Source: Methylomonas methanica
GTDB taxonomy: Bacteria > Pseudomonadota > Gammaproteobacteria > Methylococcales > Methylomonadaceae
DNA: 64,000 bases
Direction of reading: 5' to 3'
Assembly: GCA_001644045.1 (NCBI GenBank)
Contig: LUUF01000115.1
Coordinates: forward strand, 1-64,000
A program made the translations under genes and the position numbers. This document shows positions 45,601 to 54,143 of the stretch, one piece after another; positions within the stretch are counted from its first letter, which is position 1; each line of letters begins with the position of its first letter. Below the pieces are notes generated by a model, which did not search any database, had not been told where the DNA came from, and was given only the letters and a program-made list of their open reading frames with translations.

Positions 45601-45739
45601 CTTGTTTGGGGGCGAATTCCGGAAAAATATCCAGGCCGGCATTGGCGAGCCGATAGCCGCCGTAAGCGAATAGCAGTAATGCCAGTGCGACGACAATGCC
45701 GGAATAACGAATGGAAAAACGGACCAGAAGTGCGAGCAT
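42641..45739 (-). CDS. RND efflux permease, CzcA/CusA (HME) type
   Basis: The 1032-residue inner-membrane pump has the RND plan of twelve helices and two large periplasmic loops. GLAIALGEVVDDAIIDTENIF near residue 408 has the acidic membrane residues typical of the heavy-metal (HME) branch; FPEFAPKQVIIQTEAPG near 40 is also typical. It should take metal ions, or small organics, from the periplasm. No adaptor or outer-membrane channel is beside it; the orphan adaptor at 17288-18316 may serve it. The substrate is unknown. Confidence 0.9.
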   Translation of the reverse strand: MLALLVRFSIRYSGIVVALALLLFAYGGYRLANAGLDIFPEFAPKQVIIQTEAPGLAAEQVEVLVTQQIENSISGLIGLQTLRSQSIQGLSIVTATFNENSDVYRNRQLVSERLNSLSQRLPAGIGMPVAVPLSSSSATVLTIGMHSDSKTLMELRSLVDWTLVPRLLAVPGVADVNVFGGDIQQLQVQLQPAALQRFNLSIDDIVNAAAGAAEMNGAGFIENTNQRFTLQISGQPANPKQFKQLIVKRQDGMNVTLGDVAQISYGPEPPIGAAQIMGKPGIVMMVIGQYGANTLSVSRQVEAVLEEFQPIFKQQSVDFYSHLFRPADYIETSVHNLSGHLLIGGLFVLAVLYVFLFNLRSAFIAATAIPLSLLTAALVLLECGVNLNIMVLGGLAIALGEVVDDAIIDTENIFRRLRENRLKIFPDSAETVIYHASLEVRSSVVYASFIVALVFVPLLTLDGVSGRLFAPLGVSYILAILMSLLVALTLTPALCHLLFRNKLPDDIDPPVLRRLKPLYASQLLWAIRHFKTVVVVGVFACLIGIAAFLRLDHKFLPELREGHFIVHTASMPGTSLQESIRVGSLLTEQIMAIDGVESVSQWAGRAERGADTYGSHYSEYEVRLKPLSGQDQQQVLDNLREVLEQFPGINFEANTFLTERVDETISGYTAPVVVNIYGNDLAELDRKAQQLAALVNTIPGAEDVQLRSPPATALLQVELNLEQLKFRGISPAQVMSALQTAYEGRIVGKNLQGNRIFNVAVALAPEWRSQPDYLAQLPLKNSEGQRVLLGEVAEIRHGEGRYNILHQGAQRIQTVTCKVEDRDMDAFMTELKQRVQNEISWRDGSYPEFIGAALEQAKARETLIIHAVLAGAGVLIFVFIALGSLRHMLLTLLNLPFALLGGVAAVVITDATLSVGSFVGFITLFGITVRNCIMLISHYQHLIELEGQDWSIETLIRGAQERLPAILMTALVTALAMLPIAIGSDNPGREIMGPMAAIIIGGLASSTVLNLLLLPAILQRYGKFEVVFEKQV

Positions 45740-45933
45740 GAGCGACGAAAAGGGTTAAATAGCGGGCTATTGTGCCTTGTCGGTCAGGTTTGGTCCATGC
45801 TGGCGCCGTGCTCCATCAAGGCGTTGGTGGGGCGTGGCTTTAGCTTTGCGGCGTTTTTAGAGCGGAAGGATGGTCGAGAGAGTGTCCCAGCATCTAAAGC
45901 AGGGACGTAAGCGTTCCCGCTTTAAGGTAAGGA

Positions 45934-46608
45934 TTAGGAAAGTGGTTTTCTACGAGCTGTCGCGATAAAACCCAATAATGCTGAACTCATCAGGCCAAAC
46001 GCCGCCGGTACAGGAACTGGGGTTGTGGTGGTTAAAAGTCTGAATTGACCGTCCCTCTTTTCCGGGCCGGTGAAGTTCAAGCGAAAACTATGCAGGTTGG
46101 CAAACGCCGCGGGATTAGTAAAATCGCTGAAACTTACCAAGTAGTTATTGTTGCCGGTAAACGTTTTGATACCGGAGCTTGAGCTGCCGTTAGCTACCAT
46201 CTCCACATTTACGCCCAGATCGATTGCCAGTACCTCCAGCTGGATGGCGTTGCCGTGAGCGGTAAGATCGAGTGCATCGAAATTCCATAGGATGGACGCG
46301 CTGCCGGCCGATCTGCCGTCATTCGATATGATCAACTGGTTGTCGCCGGAAACGATTTCAGTGGTATTGGCAAAGCGGTCTCCCGAGGCTTCGGCGATGA
46401 AGGTTCTCGAGGCATTGCTCAGGTCGGTGCCGGTAAGAGCCGATACCGTGTCGCTGGTGGAGCCGGTACTGCCGCCGTCATCCATTACTGATTGAGAATG
46501 GCTGAAATCATCGATCGTCAATGTGTTAGCTTGGCTTTGGCCGGATAGTGCTAAACCTGCGCTTAGTAGTAAAGTTGCGAGGTGTTTTTGCAAATGTTTG
46601 GCATTCAT
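45934..46608 (-). CDS. VPLPA/PEP-CTERM exported protein 1
   Basis: The 224-residue protein has a signal peptide and a C-terminal sorting signal (VPVPAAFGLMSSALLGFIA, then ATARRK), a VPLPA-type PEP-CTERM. It would be cleaved by an exosortase and released to the surface or matrix. The body (DDFSHSQSV, ILWNFDALDL, VSFSDFTNPAAFANLHSF) is similar to the next gene, so the two are tandem duplicates that have diverged. They lie 56 bases apart and are likely co-transcribed. An imperfect hairpin at 45895-45924 may end the unit. Confidence 0.85.
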   Translation of the reverse strand: MNAKHLQKHLATLLLSAGLALSGQSQANTLTIDDFSHSQSVMDDGGSTGSTSDTVSALTGTDLSNASRTFIAEASGDRFANTTEIVSGDNQLIISNDGRSAGSASILWNFDALDLTAHGNAIQLEVLAIDLGVNVEMVANGSSSSGIKTFTGNNNYLVSFSDFTNPAAFANLHSFRLNFTGPEKRDGQFRLLTTTTPVPVPAAFGLMSSALLGFIATARRKPLS

Positions 46609-46664
46609 ATTGGTTATCCGAATCAGGTTTGGGATTTGGCAATCAGGTGATTGTGGTGTCGGGT

Positions 46665-47318
46665 TTAAACGGTAACGGCTTTTTGCTTTCTGCCGCTGAA
46701 AATACCCATTGCGCCGATAACCAGCAAAGCGGTTACAGAAGGTTCTGGGACCGTTGACAGGTTGCTGAAATCCGCATCCCAGGCGGCATTGGTGCCGCGC
46801 AATTTCAGTTCCAGACTGCTCAGGTGTTTGAAGGCTGTGGGGTTCGAGAATTGCGAGAAGTCAAATCTGGTAGTGCTCGGCGAGCCGATTGCTACGCTGG
46901 CCAAATTCTGAAAACTTAATATCGACGTACCGTTGGCTATCATTTGAATTTGGTAGGCGGCGTCGCTAGATTCGGTGGTAAGCAGTAGCGCGCTTGCGAA
47001 AGTCGTGAAGTCGACGGCGTCGAAACTGTAGAAGATACTGGCAGTGCCGGTTGATCTGCTGCTATTGCCGACGGTCAATAAGCCTTCTTCGACTACAACG
47101 CTAGTCGAACCAGTGCGCGGCAACGGCGTTGCGGTCAATGTTCTTTGCAGATTGCTCAAGCCGGTGCTGGCGACGCTAAATGGACCGTTAGTTGAGTTTG
47201 TGGCGTGTTGAAAGTTGGTGAAATCATCTATCAATGTCGCCGACTCGGCGAGTTGAGCAAATAAGGCTAAAGTCAGGATTAATCCCGATAAGCGTATTTT
47301 GGGCATTACAGAGTTCAC
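46665..47318 (-). CDS. PEP-CTERM exported protein 2
   Basis: The 217-residue paralogue of the protein encoded downstream of it has a signal peptide (LILTLALFAQLAESA) and a classic PEP-CTERM tail (VPEPSVTALLVIGAMGIF, then SGRKQK). The shared body motifs are IDDFTNFQHA, IFYSFDAVDF and FDFSQFSNPTAFKHLSSL. The folds are probably beta-sandwich. Function is unknown; PEP-CTERM proteins are linked to exopolysaccharide-rich matrices. Confidence 0.85.
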   Translation of the reverse strand: MNSVMPKIRLSGLILTLALFAQLAESATLIDDFTNFQHATNSTNGPFSVASTGLSNLQRTLTATPLPRTGSTSVVVEEGLLTVGNSSRSTGTASIFYSFDAVDFTTFASALLLTTESSDAAYQIQMIANGTSILSFQNLASVAIGSPSTTRFDFSQFSNPTAFKHLSSLELKLRGTNAAWDADFSNLSTVPEPSVTALLVIGAMGIFSGRKQKAVTV

Positions 47319-47687
47319 GGGGAGTCCTTTTGGTCAGTGGCTGAAAAATGAAGTTTTCGCGCGCAAGACATTTGCTTGCATAGTGCGTCACTATGTGTAA
47401 GCATTAGTCGAGCCAACTTTGTTTAAATAAATGTAATCAATTGCTTAAATGTGATGTACCAACGATTTTTGGTCGAGCTGCTGACAGCTGGGGCAGCTGT
47501 TGCGACAGTTTTGGCAGGGGTGGCATTTTCAGTTGTCATACGAGGCGCTGAATAGCGGAGCGGGGTATTTTGTTCCGTCGTATTGCTGGGTTTTGGTGGC
47601 AGTTGCTTGGATTACTTGCCTTGCTTTGCCGATCTTCTAAAAGTGCGATAGCATCGTGCTAAACCCCTCAATCAGGAGTCCAGCCTA
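47319..47687. other. Divergent control region between PEP-CTERM pair and HD-GYP gene
   Basis: The 369-base gap must hold both promoters. Two palindromes stand out: CATAGTG/CACTATG at 47379-47395, inside a longer interrupted repeat starting at 47374, and ACAGCTG/CAGCTGT at 47484-47500. Either could bind a regulator. No gene is seen. Confidence 0.45.
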
Positions 47688-48926
47688 ATGGATAGTCAAC
47701 ATATCGATTTGCACCGCTCCATCATTTCTTTGAGTTGTGCGTTGGACTTGGTCGGAATCGATGAAGTGAAACACGGCAAGCGGGTGGCGATGATGGCTTG
47801 GCATATTGCCGGCAAACTCGATTGGCCGGCGGAAGACAGGCTAAGCATTCTGTATGCCGGTATGCTGCACGATTGTGGGGTGGCCAAGGTTCGAGAACAT
47901 CGGCATTTGACTGAATCGCTGGAATGGGATGGTGCCGAAGCGCATTGTTTACGCGGCGCGGAGTATTTAGAAGCCTGCCCACCCTTGGCGTATTTGGCTG
48001 AGGAGATTCGTTACCACCACACCCGTTGGGAGCGGCTGCTGGAATTGCCGCTGTCGCCGACGGTGCGGCTTCGTACCAATCTGCTGTTCTTGGCTGATCG
48101 TATCGACGTGCTGCAAGCGCCGTATCTGGCTAGCGAGCAAATTTTGGTTGCCGCGCCGAAAATTGTCGAGCGCGTGCAGAGTTATTCCGGGTCTTTGTTC
48201 GCACCGGAATTGTTGGCCGCCTTTGCCGAATTGGCCAAAAGTCAGGCGTTTTGGCTGGCAATGGACCCGGAGTATCTGGACGAGGATTTGCGCGAATTGG
48301 GGCGCGATTTGCCGGAAGTCGACTTGGCTTATCCGTCGTTGCGAGAAATGGCGCGGCTGTTCTCGCGGGTGGTGGATGCGAAAAGCCCTTACACCGAGCA
48401 GCATTCGGAACGGGTCGCGCAGATCGCCCGGCAATTGGCGATGGATTTAGGTGTTACCGGTTGCGATCTGGAGCAGGTGGAAATTGCCGGGTTGTTGCAC
48501 GACATAGGCAAGTTAAGGGTTTCCGAGGATATCATCGACAAGCCGGGTAGCCTGACTGTCGAAGAGCGCGCCTGCATGCAGCGACACAGTTACGATACTT
48601 ACCGGATTTTGCAGCGAGTGTTTAAAGATACCAAGATTCCGCAATGGGCCGGGTTACATCACGAAAACCTGCGCGGCGAAGGCTATCCGTTTAAGACCAT
48701 CGGCAAATCCCTGGAGTTGGAGTGCCGGATTATCAGCGTGGCCGATATTTTTCAGGCGTTGGCGCAATCTCGGCCGTATCGCGAAGGTATGCATCTGGCT
48801 GACATACTTGAGTATTTGCGGCAGAGGGTGGCGGATGGCGTGCTGGATGCTGAAGTGGTCTCGAAGTTAGCCGAGAACTCGGATCGTTATTACGAATTAG
48901 CTCAGGGCGAATGCCTGATGGATTAA
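47688..48926 (+). CDS. Tandem HD / HD-GYP domain protein
   Basis: The 412-residue protein contains two HD-type metal phosphohydrolase domains. The N-terminal one has HGKRVAMMAWHI and LHDCGVAKV. The C-terminal one is HD-GYP: HSERVAQIARQLA, LLHDIGKLRVSEDI, and HHENLRGEGYPF. HD-GYP proteins cleave c-di-GMP to GMP. The N-terminal domain diverges more and may be regulatory. Its divergent neighbours are PEP-CTERM genes, so a link between c-di-GMP and matrix proteins is possible. Confidence 0.88.
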   Translation: MDSQHIDLHRSIISLSCALDLVGIDEVKHGKRVAMMAWHIAGKLDWPAEDRLSILYAGMLHDCGVAKVREHRHLTESLEWDGAEAHCLRGAEYLEACPPLAYLAEEIRYHHTRWERLLELPLSPTVRLRTNLLFLADRIDVLQAPYLASEQILVAAPKIVERVQSYSGSLFAPELLAAFAELAKSQAFWLAMDPEYLDEDLRELGRDLPEVDLAYPSLREMARLFSRVVDAKSPYTEQHSERVAQIARQLAMDLGVTGCDLEQVEIAGLLHDIGKLRVSEDIIDKPGSLTVEERACMQRHSYDTYRILQRVFKDTKIPQWAGLHHENLRGEGYPFKTIGKSLELECRIISVADIFQALAQSRPYREGMHLADILEYLRQRVADGVLDAEVVSKLAENSDRYYELAQGECLMD

Positions 48927-49063
48927 ATCCGGAGTTGGGTTATTCCGTCCCGCACGCAGTAAAGATCATTATTTCATTGCGGACATATAGGGCAATGGCA
49001 GCGGCTTGATTGTGCAAATGTGCGCACTTTGCAAGCCCTTACGTTTAGCACTGCATAGCCGGG

Positions 49064-49069
49064 TATAAT
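49064..49069 (+). promoter_or_regulatory. Candidate -10 element for dnaB
   Basis: A consensus TATAAT lies 31 bases before the dnaB start. The matching -35 box is unclear. Confidence 0.4.
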
Positions 49070-49100
49070 CCGCCGCTATTGTTCGCAACCGTTCTATGCC

Positions 49101-50495
49101 ATGTCCGAAGACTATTATTTCACCCCCGATCAAGCCGTCGAATCCTTAAAAGTACCGCCGCATTCCATTCAGGCCGAGCAATCGGTGCTGGGCGGCTTAA
49201 TGCTGGATAACCAAACCTGGGATTCGGTAGCCGACAAGGTGGTCGAGACCGACTTTTATCGCCGCGATCATCGACTGATTTTCCGTGCTATTGCTCAGCT
49301 GGCGGAAAAGCAAGATCCGTTCGATGTGGTGACCTTATCCGAGGTGCTGGAAACCACAGGTGAACTGCAGGATGTGGGCGGTCTGGCGTATTTAAGTACG
49401 CTGGCCCGGGACACGCCCAGCGCCGCGAATATCGTGGCCTACGCCAATATCGTGCGTGATCGTTCGGTATTGCGGCAACTGATTCATGTCGGTACCGAGA
49501 TTTCCGATTCGGCATTTACCACCGAGGGCCGGGAAACTGCGGATTTATTGGAAAACGCCGAGCGGCGGGTATTCGAAATCGCCGAGCAGCGGCAGCGCGG
49601 GCAGGGCGGGTTTAGCTCGATCAAATCCTTGCTGGCCAAGGCCGTGGATAAAATCGAAACCCTTTACGAATTGGATGGAGATATAACCGGGGCCAGCACC
49701 GGTTTTACCGATCTGGATGAAAAAACCTCCGGCCTGCAGCCTGCCGATTTAATTATCGTTGCCGGCCGGCCGTCGATGGGTAAAACCACTATCGCAATGA
49801 ACATGGCCGAGAACGTGGCGCTGAAAAGCGGCATGCCGGTGGCGGTGTTCAGTATGGAGATGCCGGGCGAATCCTTGGCGATGCGGATGATGTCGTCGCT
49901 GGGACGCATCGATCAACACAAGGTGCGAACCGGTAAACTGGACGATGACGATTGGCCGCGCCTGACCTCGGCAATCAATTTACTGGCCGAGACCAAGCTG
50001 TTTATCGACGACACGCCGGCGCTGACACCGACCGAGGTTCGCTCGCGCGCCCGCCGTTTGACCCGCGAACATGGCCAGCTGGGCTTGATCGTGCTGGATT
50101 ATTTGCAGTTGATGCAATCCCCTGCCAGCGGCGATAACCGGGTTCAGCAGATTTCCGATATTTCTCGCGGTCTTAAAGCCTTGGCTAAAGAGCTGAATGT
50201 ACCGGTGATTGCGCTATCTCAGCTTAACCGGAACCTGGAACAACGCCCCAACAAACGGCCGGTCATGTCCGATTTGCGTGAATCGGGCGCGATCGAGCAG
50301 GATGCCGACTTGATCATCTTCGTTTACCGCGACGAGGTGTATCACGAAGACAGCCCGGATAAGGGAATTGCCGAGGTGATCATCGGTAAGCAACGTAACG
50401 GACCGTTAGGTACGGTGCGACTGACCTTTCTGGGGCAATACACCCGTTTCGAGAATTTTGCCGGCGTATACAACGGTCCGGAGGATTACGAATGA
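49101..50495 (+). CDS. dnaB: Replicative DNA helicase DnaB
   Basis: The 464-residue hexameric helicase opens the replication fork. The N-terminal domain (PPHSIQAEQSVLGGLMLDN) is followed by the RecA-like motor with Walker A GRPSMGKTT, FSMEMPGESLAMRM, and the Walker B and H4 regions LIVLDYLQLM and SDLRESGAIEQDADL. There is no intein. Its stop overlaps alr by four bases, a common gammaproteobacterial pair. Confidence 0.97.
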   Translation: MSEDYYFTPDQAVESLKVPPHSIQAEQSVLGGLMLDNQTWDSVADKVVETDFYRRDHRLIFRAIAQLAEKQDPFDVVTLSEVLETTGELQDVGGLAYLSTLARDTPSAANIVAYANIVRDRSVLRQLIHVGTEISDSAFTTEGRETADLLENAERRVFEIAEQRQRGQGGFSSIKSLLAKAVDKIETLYELDGDITGASTGFTDLDEKTSGLQPADLIIVAGRPSMGKTTIAMNMAENVALKSGMPVAVFSMEMPGESLAMRMMSSLGRIDQHKVRTGKLDDDDWPRLTSAINLLAETKLFIDDTPALTPTEVRSRARRLTREHGQLGLIVLDYLQLMQSPASGDNRVQQISDISRGLKALAKELNVPVIALSQLNRNLEQRPNKRPVMSDLRESGAIEQDADLIIFVYRDEVYHEDSPDKGIAEVIIGKQRNGPLGTVRLTFLGQYTRFENFAGVYNGPEDYE

Positions 50496-51637
50496 CGCCT
50501 GCGGCTTTTGTACGTCTGGATTTGGAAGCTGTGCGTCATAACTTGATGCAAGTGAAGCGTTACGCGCCGGACAACAAAATCATGGCAGTGATCAAGGCCA
50601 ATGCTTATGGACACGGTATGGCGCGGGTAGCGACCGCTTTAGACTTGGCCGATGGCTTTGCCGTAGCCCGGGTGGATGAGGGCGTCAGGTTGCGTCAGGC
50701 CGGATTTAAACAAGCCATCACCGTGTTGCAGGGCTTTGTTTGTGTGGATGAATTGCTGCAATTGTTGAAGTTTCAATTGGCGGCGGTAATCCACACGCCG
50801 CAGCAAATCGCCATTTTGCAGCAGCAAGCCGATGCCGAAGGCAAACTCGCCGTTTGGTTGAAGATGGACACCGGCATGAACCGCCTGGGTTTTAAAGGCG
50901 CCGATTTCAATGCTGCTTATCAGCAATTACTGGGGTGCGAGCTGGTCGAGCAACCGATCAATCTGATTACGCATTTCGCCAACGCCGACGACTTGCTGGA
51001 CGATAAAACCCGCCGGCAAATCGATTTGTTTAACGATGCCGTAAAAGACTATCCCGGCGCATGCAGCATCGCTAATTCCGCGGGTATTATCGGTTGGCCC
51101 AATGTCCGTTTCGGTTCCACTCAGGACAGGGCCAGCGATTGGGTGCGGCCGGGATTGATGCTATACGGCTGCTCGCCGTTTGCCGGCAAGACCGGCGCGG
51201 ATTTTGGGTTAAAGCCGGTGATGAGTTTGCATTCGCGGTTGATCGCGGTAAAGGATGTGGCGGCCGGAGAAACGGTAGGCTACAGCGGCACCTGGCAATG
51301 CCAAACCGCGACCCGCTTGGGGGTGGTTTCAATCGGTTACGGCGACGGCTATCACTGTCACACTAAGAGCGGCGCGCCGGTGCTGGTTAACGGCCAACGG
51401 GTGACGCTGATCGGCCGGGTGTCCATGGACATGATTACCGTCGATTTGCACAGCCAGCCGGGTGTGCAACCCGGCGATCCGGTCACTTTATGGGGCGATG
51501 GGTTGCCGGTCGAGGAAATCGCCCGCCACGCCGACACCATTCCTTATACCTTGCTGTGCGGCATTACCCAGCGGGTACAGGTGATTGAGCAAGGTTTGGG
51601 CGATGGCTGTGCTCAGACTGTCGCTTCCACCTCATAG
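50492..51637 (+). CDS. alr: Alanine racemase
   Basis: The 381-residue PLP enzyme makes D-alanine for peptidoglycan. The PLP lysine lies in MAVIKANAYGHG near residue 34, and the catalytic Tyr in the C-terminal domain (SIGYGDGYHC). Other motifs are KMDTGMNRLGF and ISMDMITVDL-like GRVSMDMITVDL. The start overlaps dnaB (ATGA). The 3' end overlaps the convergent DUF2797 gene by 25 bases, which is unusual for two conserved genes. Confidence 0.96.
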   Translation: MTPAAFVRLDLEAVRHNLMQVKRYAPDNKIMAVIKANAYGHGMARVATALDLADGFAVARVDEGVRLRQAGFKQAITVLQGFVCVDELLQLLKFQLAAVIHTPQQIAILQQQADAEGKLAVWLKMDTGMNRLGFKGADFNAAYQQLLGCELVEQPINLITHFANADDLLDDKTRRQIDLFNDAVKDYPGACSIANSAGIIGWPNVRFGSTQDRASDWVRPGLMLYGCSPFAGKTGADFGLKPVMSLHSRLIAVKDVAAGETVGYSGTWQCQTATRLGVVSIGYGDGYHCHTKSGAPVLVNGQRVTLIGRVSMDMITVDLHSQPGVQPGDPVTLWGDGLPVEEIARHADTIPYTLLCGITQRVQVIEQGLGDGCAQTVASTS

Positions 51638-52407
51638 CCGGCGAATTTGCGGATATTGATCACGCCGGTATCGAACAGCAAATACTGGCCTTTGATGCCT
51701 TCCAAAATGCCGGATACCAGCGGTTCCTTATCGAAATTAAACGATTTCACCTTGCTGGGGTATTGCAGGACCGGATAGTCCAGGCTCAGGGATTCGGCAT
51801 CGTTGAGCAATTGCGGTGGGCTGTCCGGAAATTGCGCGGCGATGCCTTGCAACTGATCCGCGCAGTCCGTCAACAATCGATCGCGGATGGCGGTCATGTC
51901 CAAGGGCACGGTGTTGTTTTTCAGCATTTGCTGCCAGCTGGTTTTATCGCTGACATGTTGCGCCAAGGTTATCTCGATCAAGCCCGATAGATGGCGGGAT
52001 GTTACTTTGAAAACCGGTAGAGCTTGTACCGCGCCTTGATCTATCCAGCGGGTCGGCGTTTGCGATTGCCTAGTGATACCGACTTTGATGCCGGAAGAGT
52101 TGGCCAGATAAACGATATGCGGTTGAAAGCAAAACTCCTCTCCCCAACTCGGTTCGCGGCAGGTACCGGCGGCGTAATGGCAGGTTTCCGGTTTCATGAT
52201 GCACATATCGCACTGCGCCAGCTTGATGAAGCAGGGGTAGCAATAGCCTTGATTGAAGCTTTTGTTGGTTTTTTTTGCGCAATGCACGCAAAAAATCTGG
52301 CCGCTGTAGCGTAGCGACAGTTTTTTGCCCAATAACGGGTTCAATTCGATTTCCTGTTCGCCGATCGGCAAGCGGTATTGCACTGGCTCGGCCAATGCGC
52401 TTGTCAT
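51613..52407 (-). CDS. DUF2797 protein with GIY-YIG-like core and zinc-binding cysteines
   Basis: The protein of about 264 residues matches DUF2797. A cysteine-rich segment (CVHCAKKTNKSFNQGYCYPC, then CDMCIMKPETCHY) probably binds Zn. After that comes a GIY-YIG-like block, HIVYLANSSGIKVGITRQ and TRWIDQGA. Its biochemical role is not established to my knowledge; nuclease-like folding suggests nucleic acid work. ATG 52407 is taken; GTG 52428 upstream is also possible. Its 3' end lies within the last codons of alr on the other strand. Confidence 0.8.
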   Translation of the reverse strand: MTSALAEPVQYRLPIGEQEIELNPLLGKKLSLRYSGQIFCVHCAKKTNKSFNQGYCYPCFIKLAQCDMCIMKPETCHYAAGTCREPSWGEEFCFQPHIVYLANSSGIKVGITRQSQTPTRWIDQGAVQALPVFKVTSRHLSGLIEITLAQHVSDKTSWQQMLKNNTVPLDMTAIRDRLLTDCADQLQGIAAQFPDSPPQLLNDAESLSLDYPVLQYPSKVKSFNFDKEPLVSGILEGIKGQYLLFDTGVINIRKFAGYEVEATV

Positions 52408-52500
52408 TTTTCGCAGATTGCCTAACACCTTATTTAATCCTGATAGCCCAATAACGGCGGCTATAATGACAGCGATTCCAGCTTACTCAAAGAGGATTTG

Positions 52501-53038
52501 ATGTCGTTCATGCAAGTTGCCGCCGGCGGCAATATTCCGTTCGAAATAAATGTAGTGGTCGAGATTCCTGCATTCAGCGATCCGGTCAAGTACGAGGTGG
52601 ACAAACACACCGGAGCCTTGACCGTGGATAGATTCATGGGCACAGCGATGCAATATCCCTGCAATTACGGTTACATCCCGCAAACGCTGTCCGAAGACGG
52701 CGATCCGATGGATGTGATGATCATCACCCCCGCGCCGTTGCTGAGTGATCAATTGCCGGCCGGTTGGCGTGTTGAAAATGATAGACGAAGCCGGCCCTGA
52801 TCCGAAACTGCCGGCGGTGCCGGTACCGCGCTTGACGCCATTTTACAATCACGTCACCGATTACAAGGATTTGCAACCGGATAAGCTAGCCAAGATTACC
52901 CATTTTTTCCAACACTACAAAGATCTGGAAGAAGGGAAATGGGTCAGCGTGGAAGGTTGGGGCGGTATTGAAGATGCGCGGCAAGAGATCTTGGCTAGTG
53001 TCGGCCGCTACAAAAGCTCGCATAGCAGCCGCCGCTAA
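52501..53038 (+). pseudogene. ppa: Inorganic pyrophosphatase split by a frameshift
   Basis: From ATG 52501 (AGAGGA upstream) the frame encodes a standard Ppa N-terminus ([40 protein letters not shown]). It then leaves frame after APLLS near 52744. The rest of the enzyme continues in another frame ([16 protein letters not shown] to HYKDLEEGKWVSVEGW). Alignment with the E. coli sequence suggests three residues (G-S-V type) are lost, that is eight bases, as would happen by deletion between two GTG repeats. This is a real lesion or an assembly error. Ppa is usually essential. Confidence 0.88.
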
Positions 53039-53052
53039 TTGGTGTTCCCTTA

Positions 53053-53823
53053 TTAGCTCGTCGCTTGGGAAAGTTTCAGTTTTTTCGCGCGGTACATGGC
53101 GCTATCGGCTCGGTTCAGCAAGTCGATACTGGTTTGGCCGTCGTGGTGGTAGATGGCCGCGCCTATGCTGGCGGTGATAGAAACCGGTTTGCCATTGATG
53201 CTGCAAGCTTTCGCCAACTGAGACTGGATTTTTTCTATCACCGCCGCCACGCTGCGGTCGGCATCGACTTCGCCGAGCAAAACCAAAAATTCGTCGCCGC
53301 CGTAACGGCAAGCGGTATCGCCATAGCGAAGACAAGCCGACAAGCGTCCCGCTACCTCTTTCAGTAATTGGTCGCCGGCCGCGTGGCCGAGTTCGTCGTT
53401 GATGTTTTTGAATTCGTCCAGATCGATAAATAATAGTGCGACGGGTCTTTGTTGGCGATCGGCTTGGGCCATGGCCTGTTGCAGGCGGTCCAGCAACAAA
53501 ATTCGATTGGGGAGGCCGGTTAGCTCGTCGTGATGCGCACAGTGCAGCGCTTGTCTGTAGTTCTCGTTACTTTCCAGCAGTTGCTGTTCCAAGGTTTTGC
53601 GCGCAGCGGCAAGCGATTCGATTTGCCGGCGAGCATCGGCCAGTTGCTGTTGACTAATAGCCAGGGCGCGTTCCAATCCGGCGATTTCCGCGCGGGTTTG
53701 ATTCAATTGACAGCATTCACTATCGCTTTCGCATTCCGGTGTTTGGCTAAGCCAGCGTTGGGCGACGACGGATTCGATAACAGTTGGTTTATGGTGCTGG
53801 AGTCTGATTCGGTTATTCATCAC
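53053..53823 (-). CDS. Diguanylate cyclase with coiled-coil N-terminus
   Basis: The 256-residue protein has a predicted coiled coil (about 40-90, LERALAISQQQLADARRQIE) followed by a GGDEF domain (HHDELTGLPNRILLLDRL, FIDLDEFKNINDELGH, CRYGGDEFLVLL). An intact GGDEF signature means active c-di-GMP synthesis, and RYGD five residues ahead of it is a canonical inhibitory I-site. No membrane or sensory domain is seen; dimerisation via the coil may control activity. Confidence 0.92.
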   Translation of the reverse strand: MMNNRIRLQHHKPTVIESVVAQRWLSQTPECESDSECCQLNQTRAEIAGLERALAISQQQLADARRQIESLAAARKTLEQQLLESNENYRQALHCAHHDELTGLPNRILLLDRLQQAMAQADRQQRPVALLFIDLDEFKNINDELGHAAGDQLLKEVAGRLSACLRYGDTACRYGGDEFLVLLGEVDADRSVAAVIEKIQSQLAKACSINGKPVSITASIGAAIYHHDGQTSIDLLNRADSAMYRAKKLKLSQATS

Positions 53824-54143
53824 AGCATCTCCACTAGGACAGCGACTGAATCGATGGCAGTCAACACTGCGCTGGATAAGATCGAATTATCAACTCTCAT
53901 GACAATAACCTTTATGAATTAAGTGGCCAGAAATCTCATTAACCGAGGATTGTTGGCTTTATGGAGTCAATTCTTATGCCAGGAGCATTGGTCTTGAGTT
54001 TATTGTCAGGTAACTGCCTGTTGTTAAAAGGATTTGTAGCTAATGAAACGATGGGCGGTGGCGGGGTAATGCGAGGTGTTGGGACTAAGTGTAGACGGTA
54101 TTTCGTCAATATTACGAAATACCGTATTTCTAGCTTGGGTGGC
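53824..54143. other. Intergenic region with a strong palindrome
   Basis: This 320-base region lies between two leftward genes. At 54095-54125 there is a perfect 12-base inverted repeat (ACGGTATTTCGT and ACGAAATACCGT) with a seven-base loop, just past the stop of the lytic transglycosylase gene. It lacks a T run and may be an operator, a mRNA-stabilising hairpin or a repeat. No gene is seen. Confidence 0.55.
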
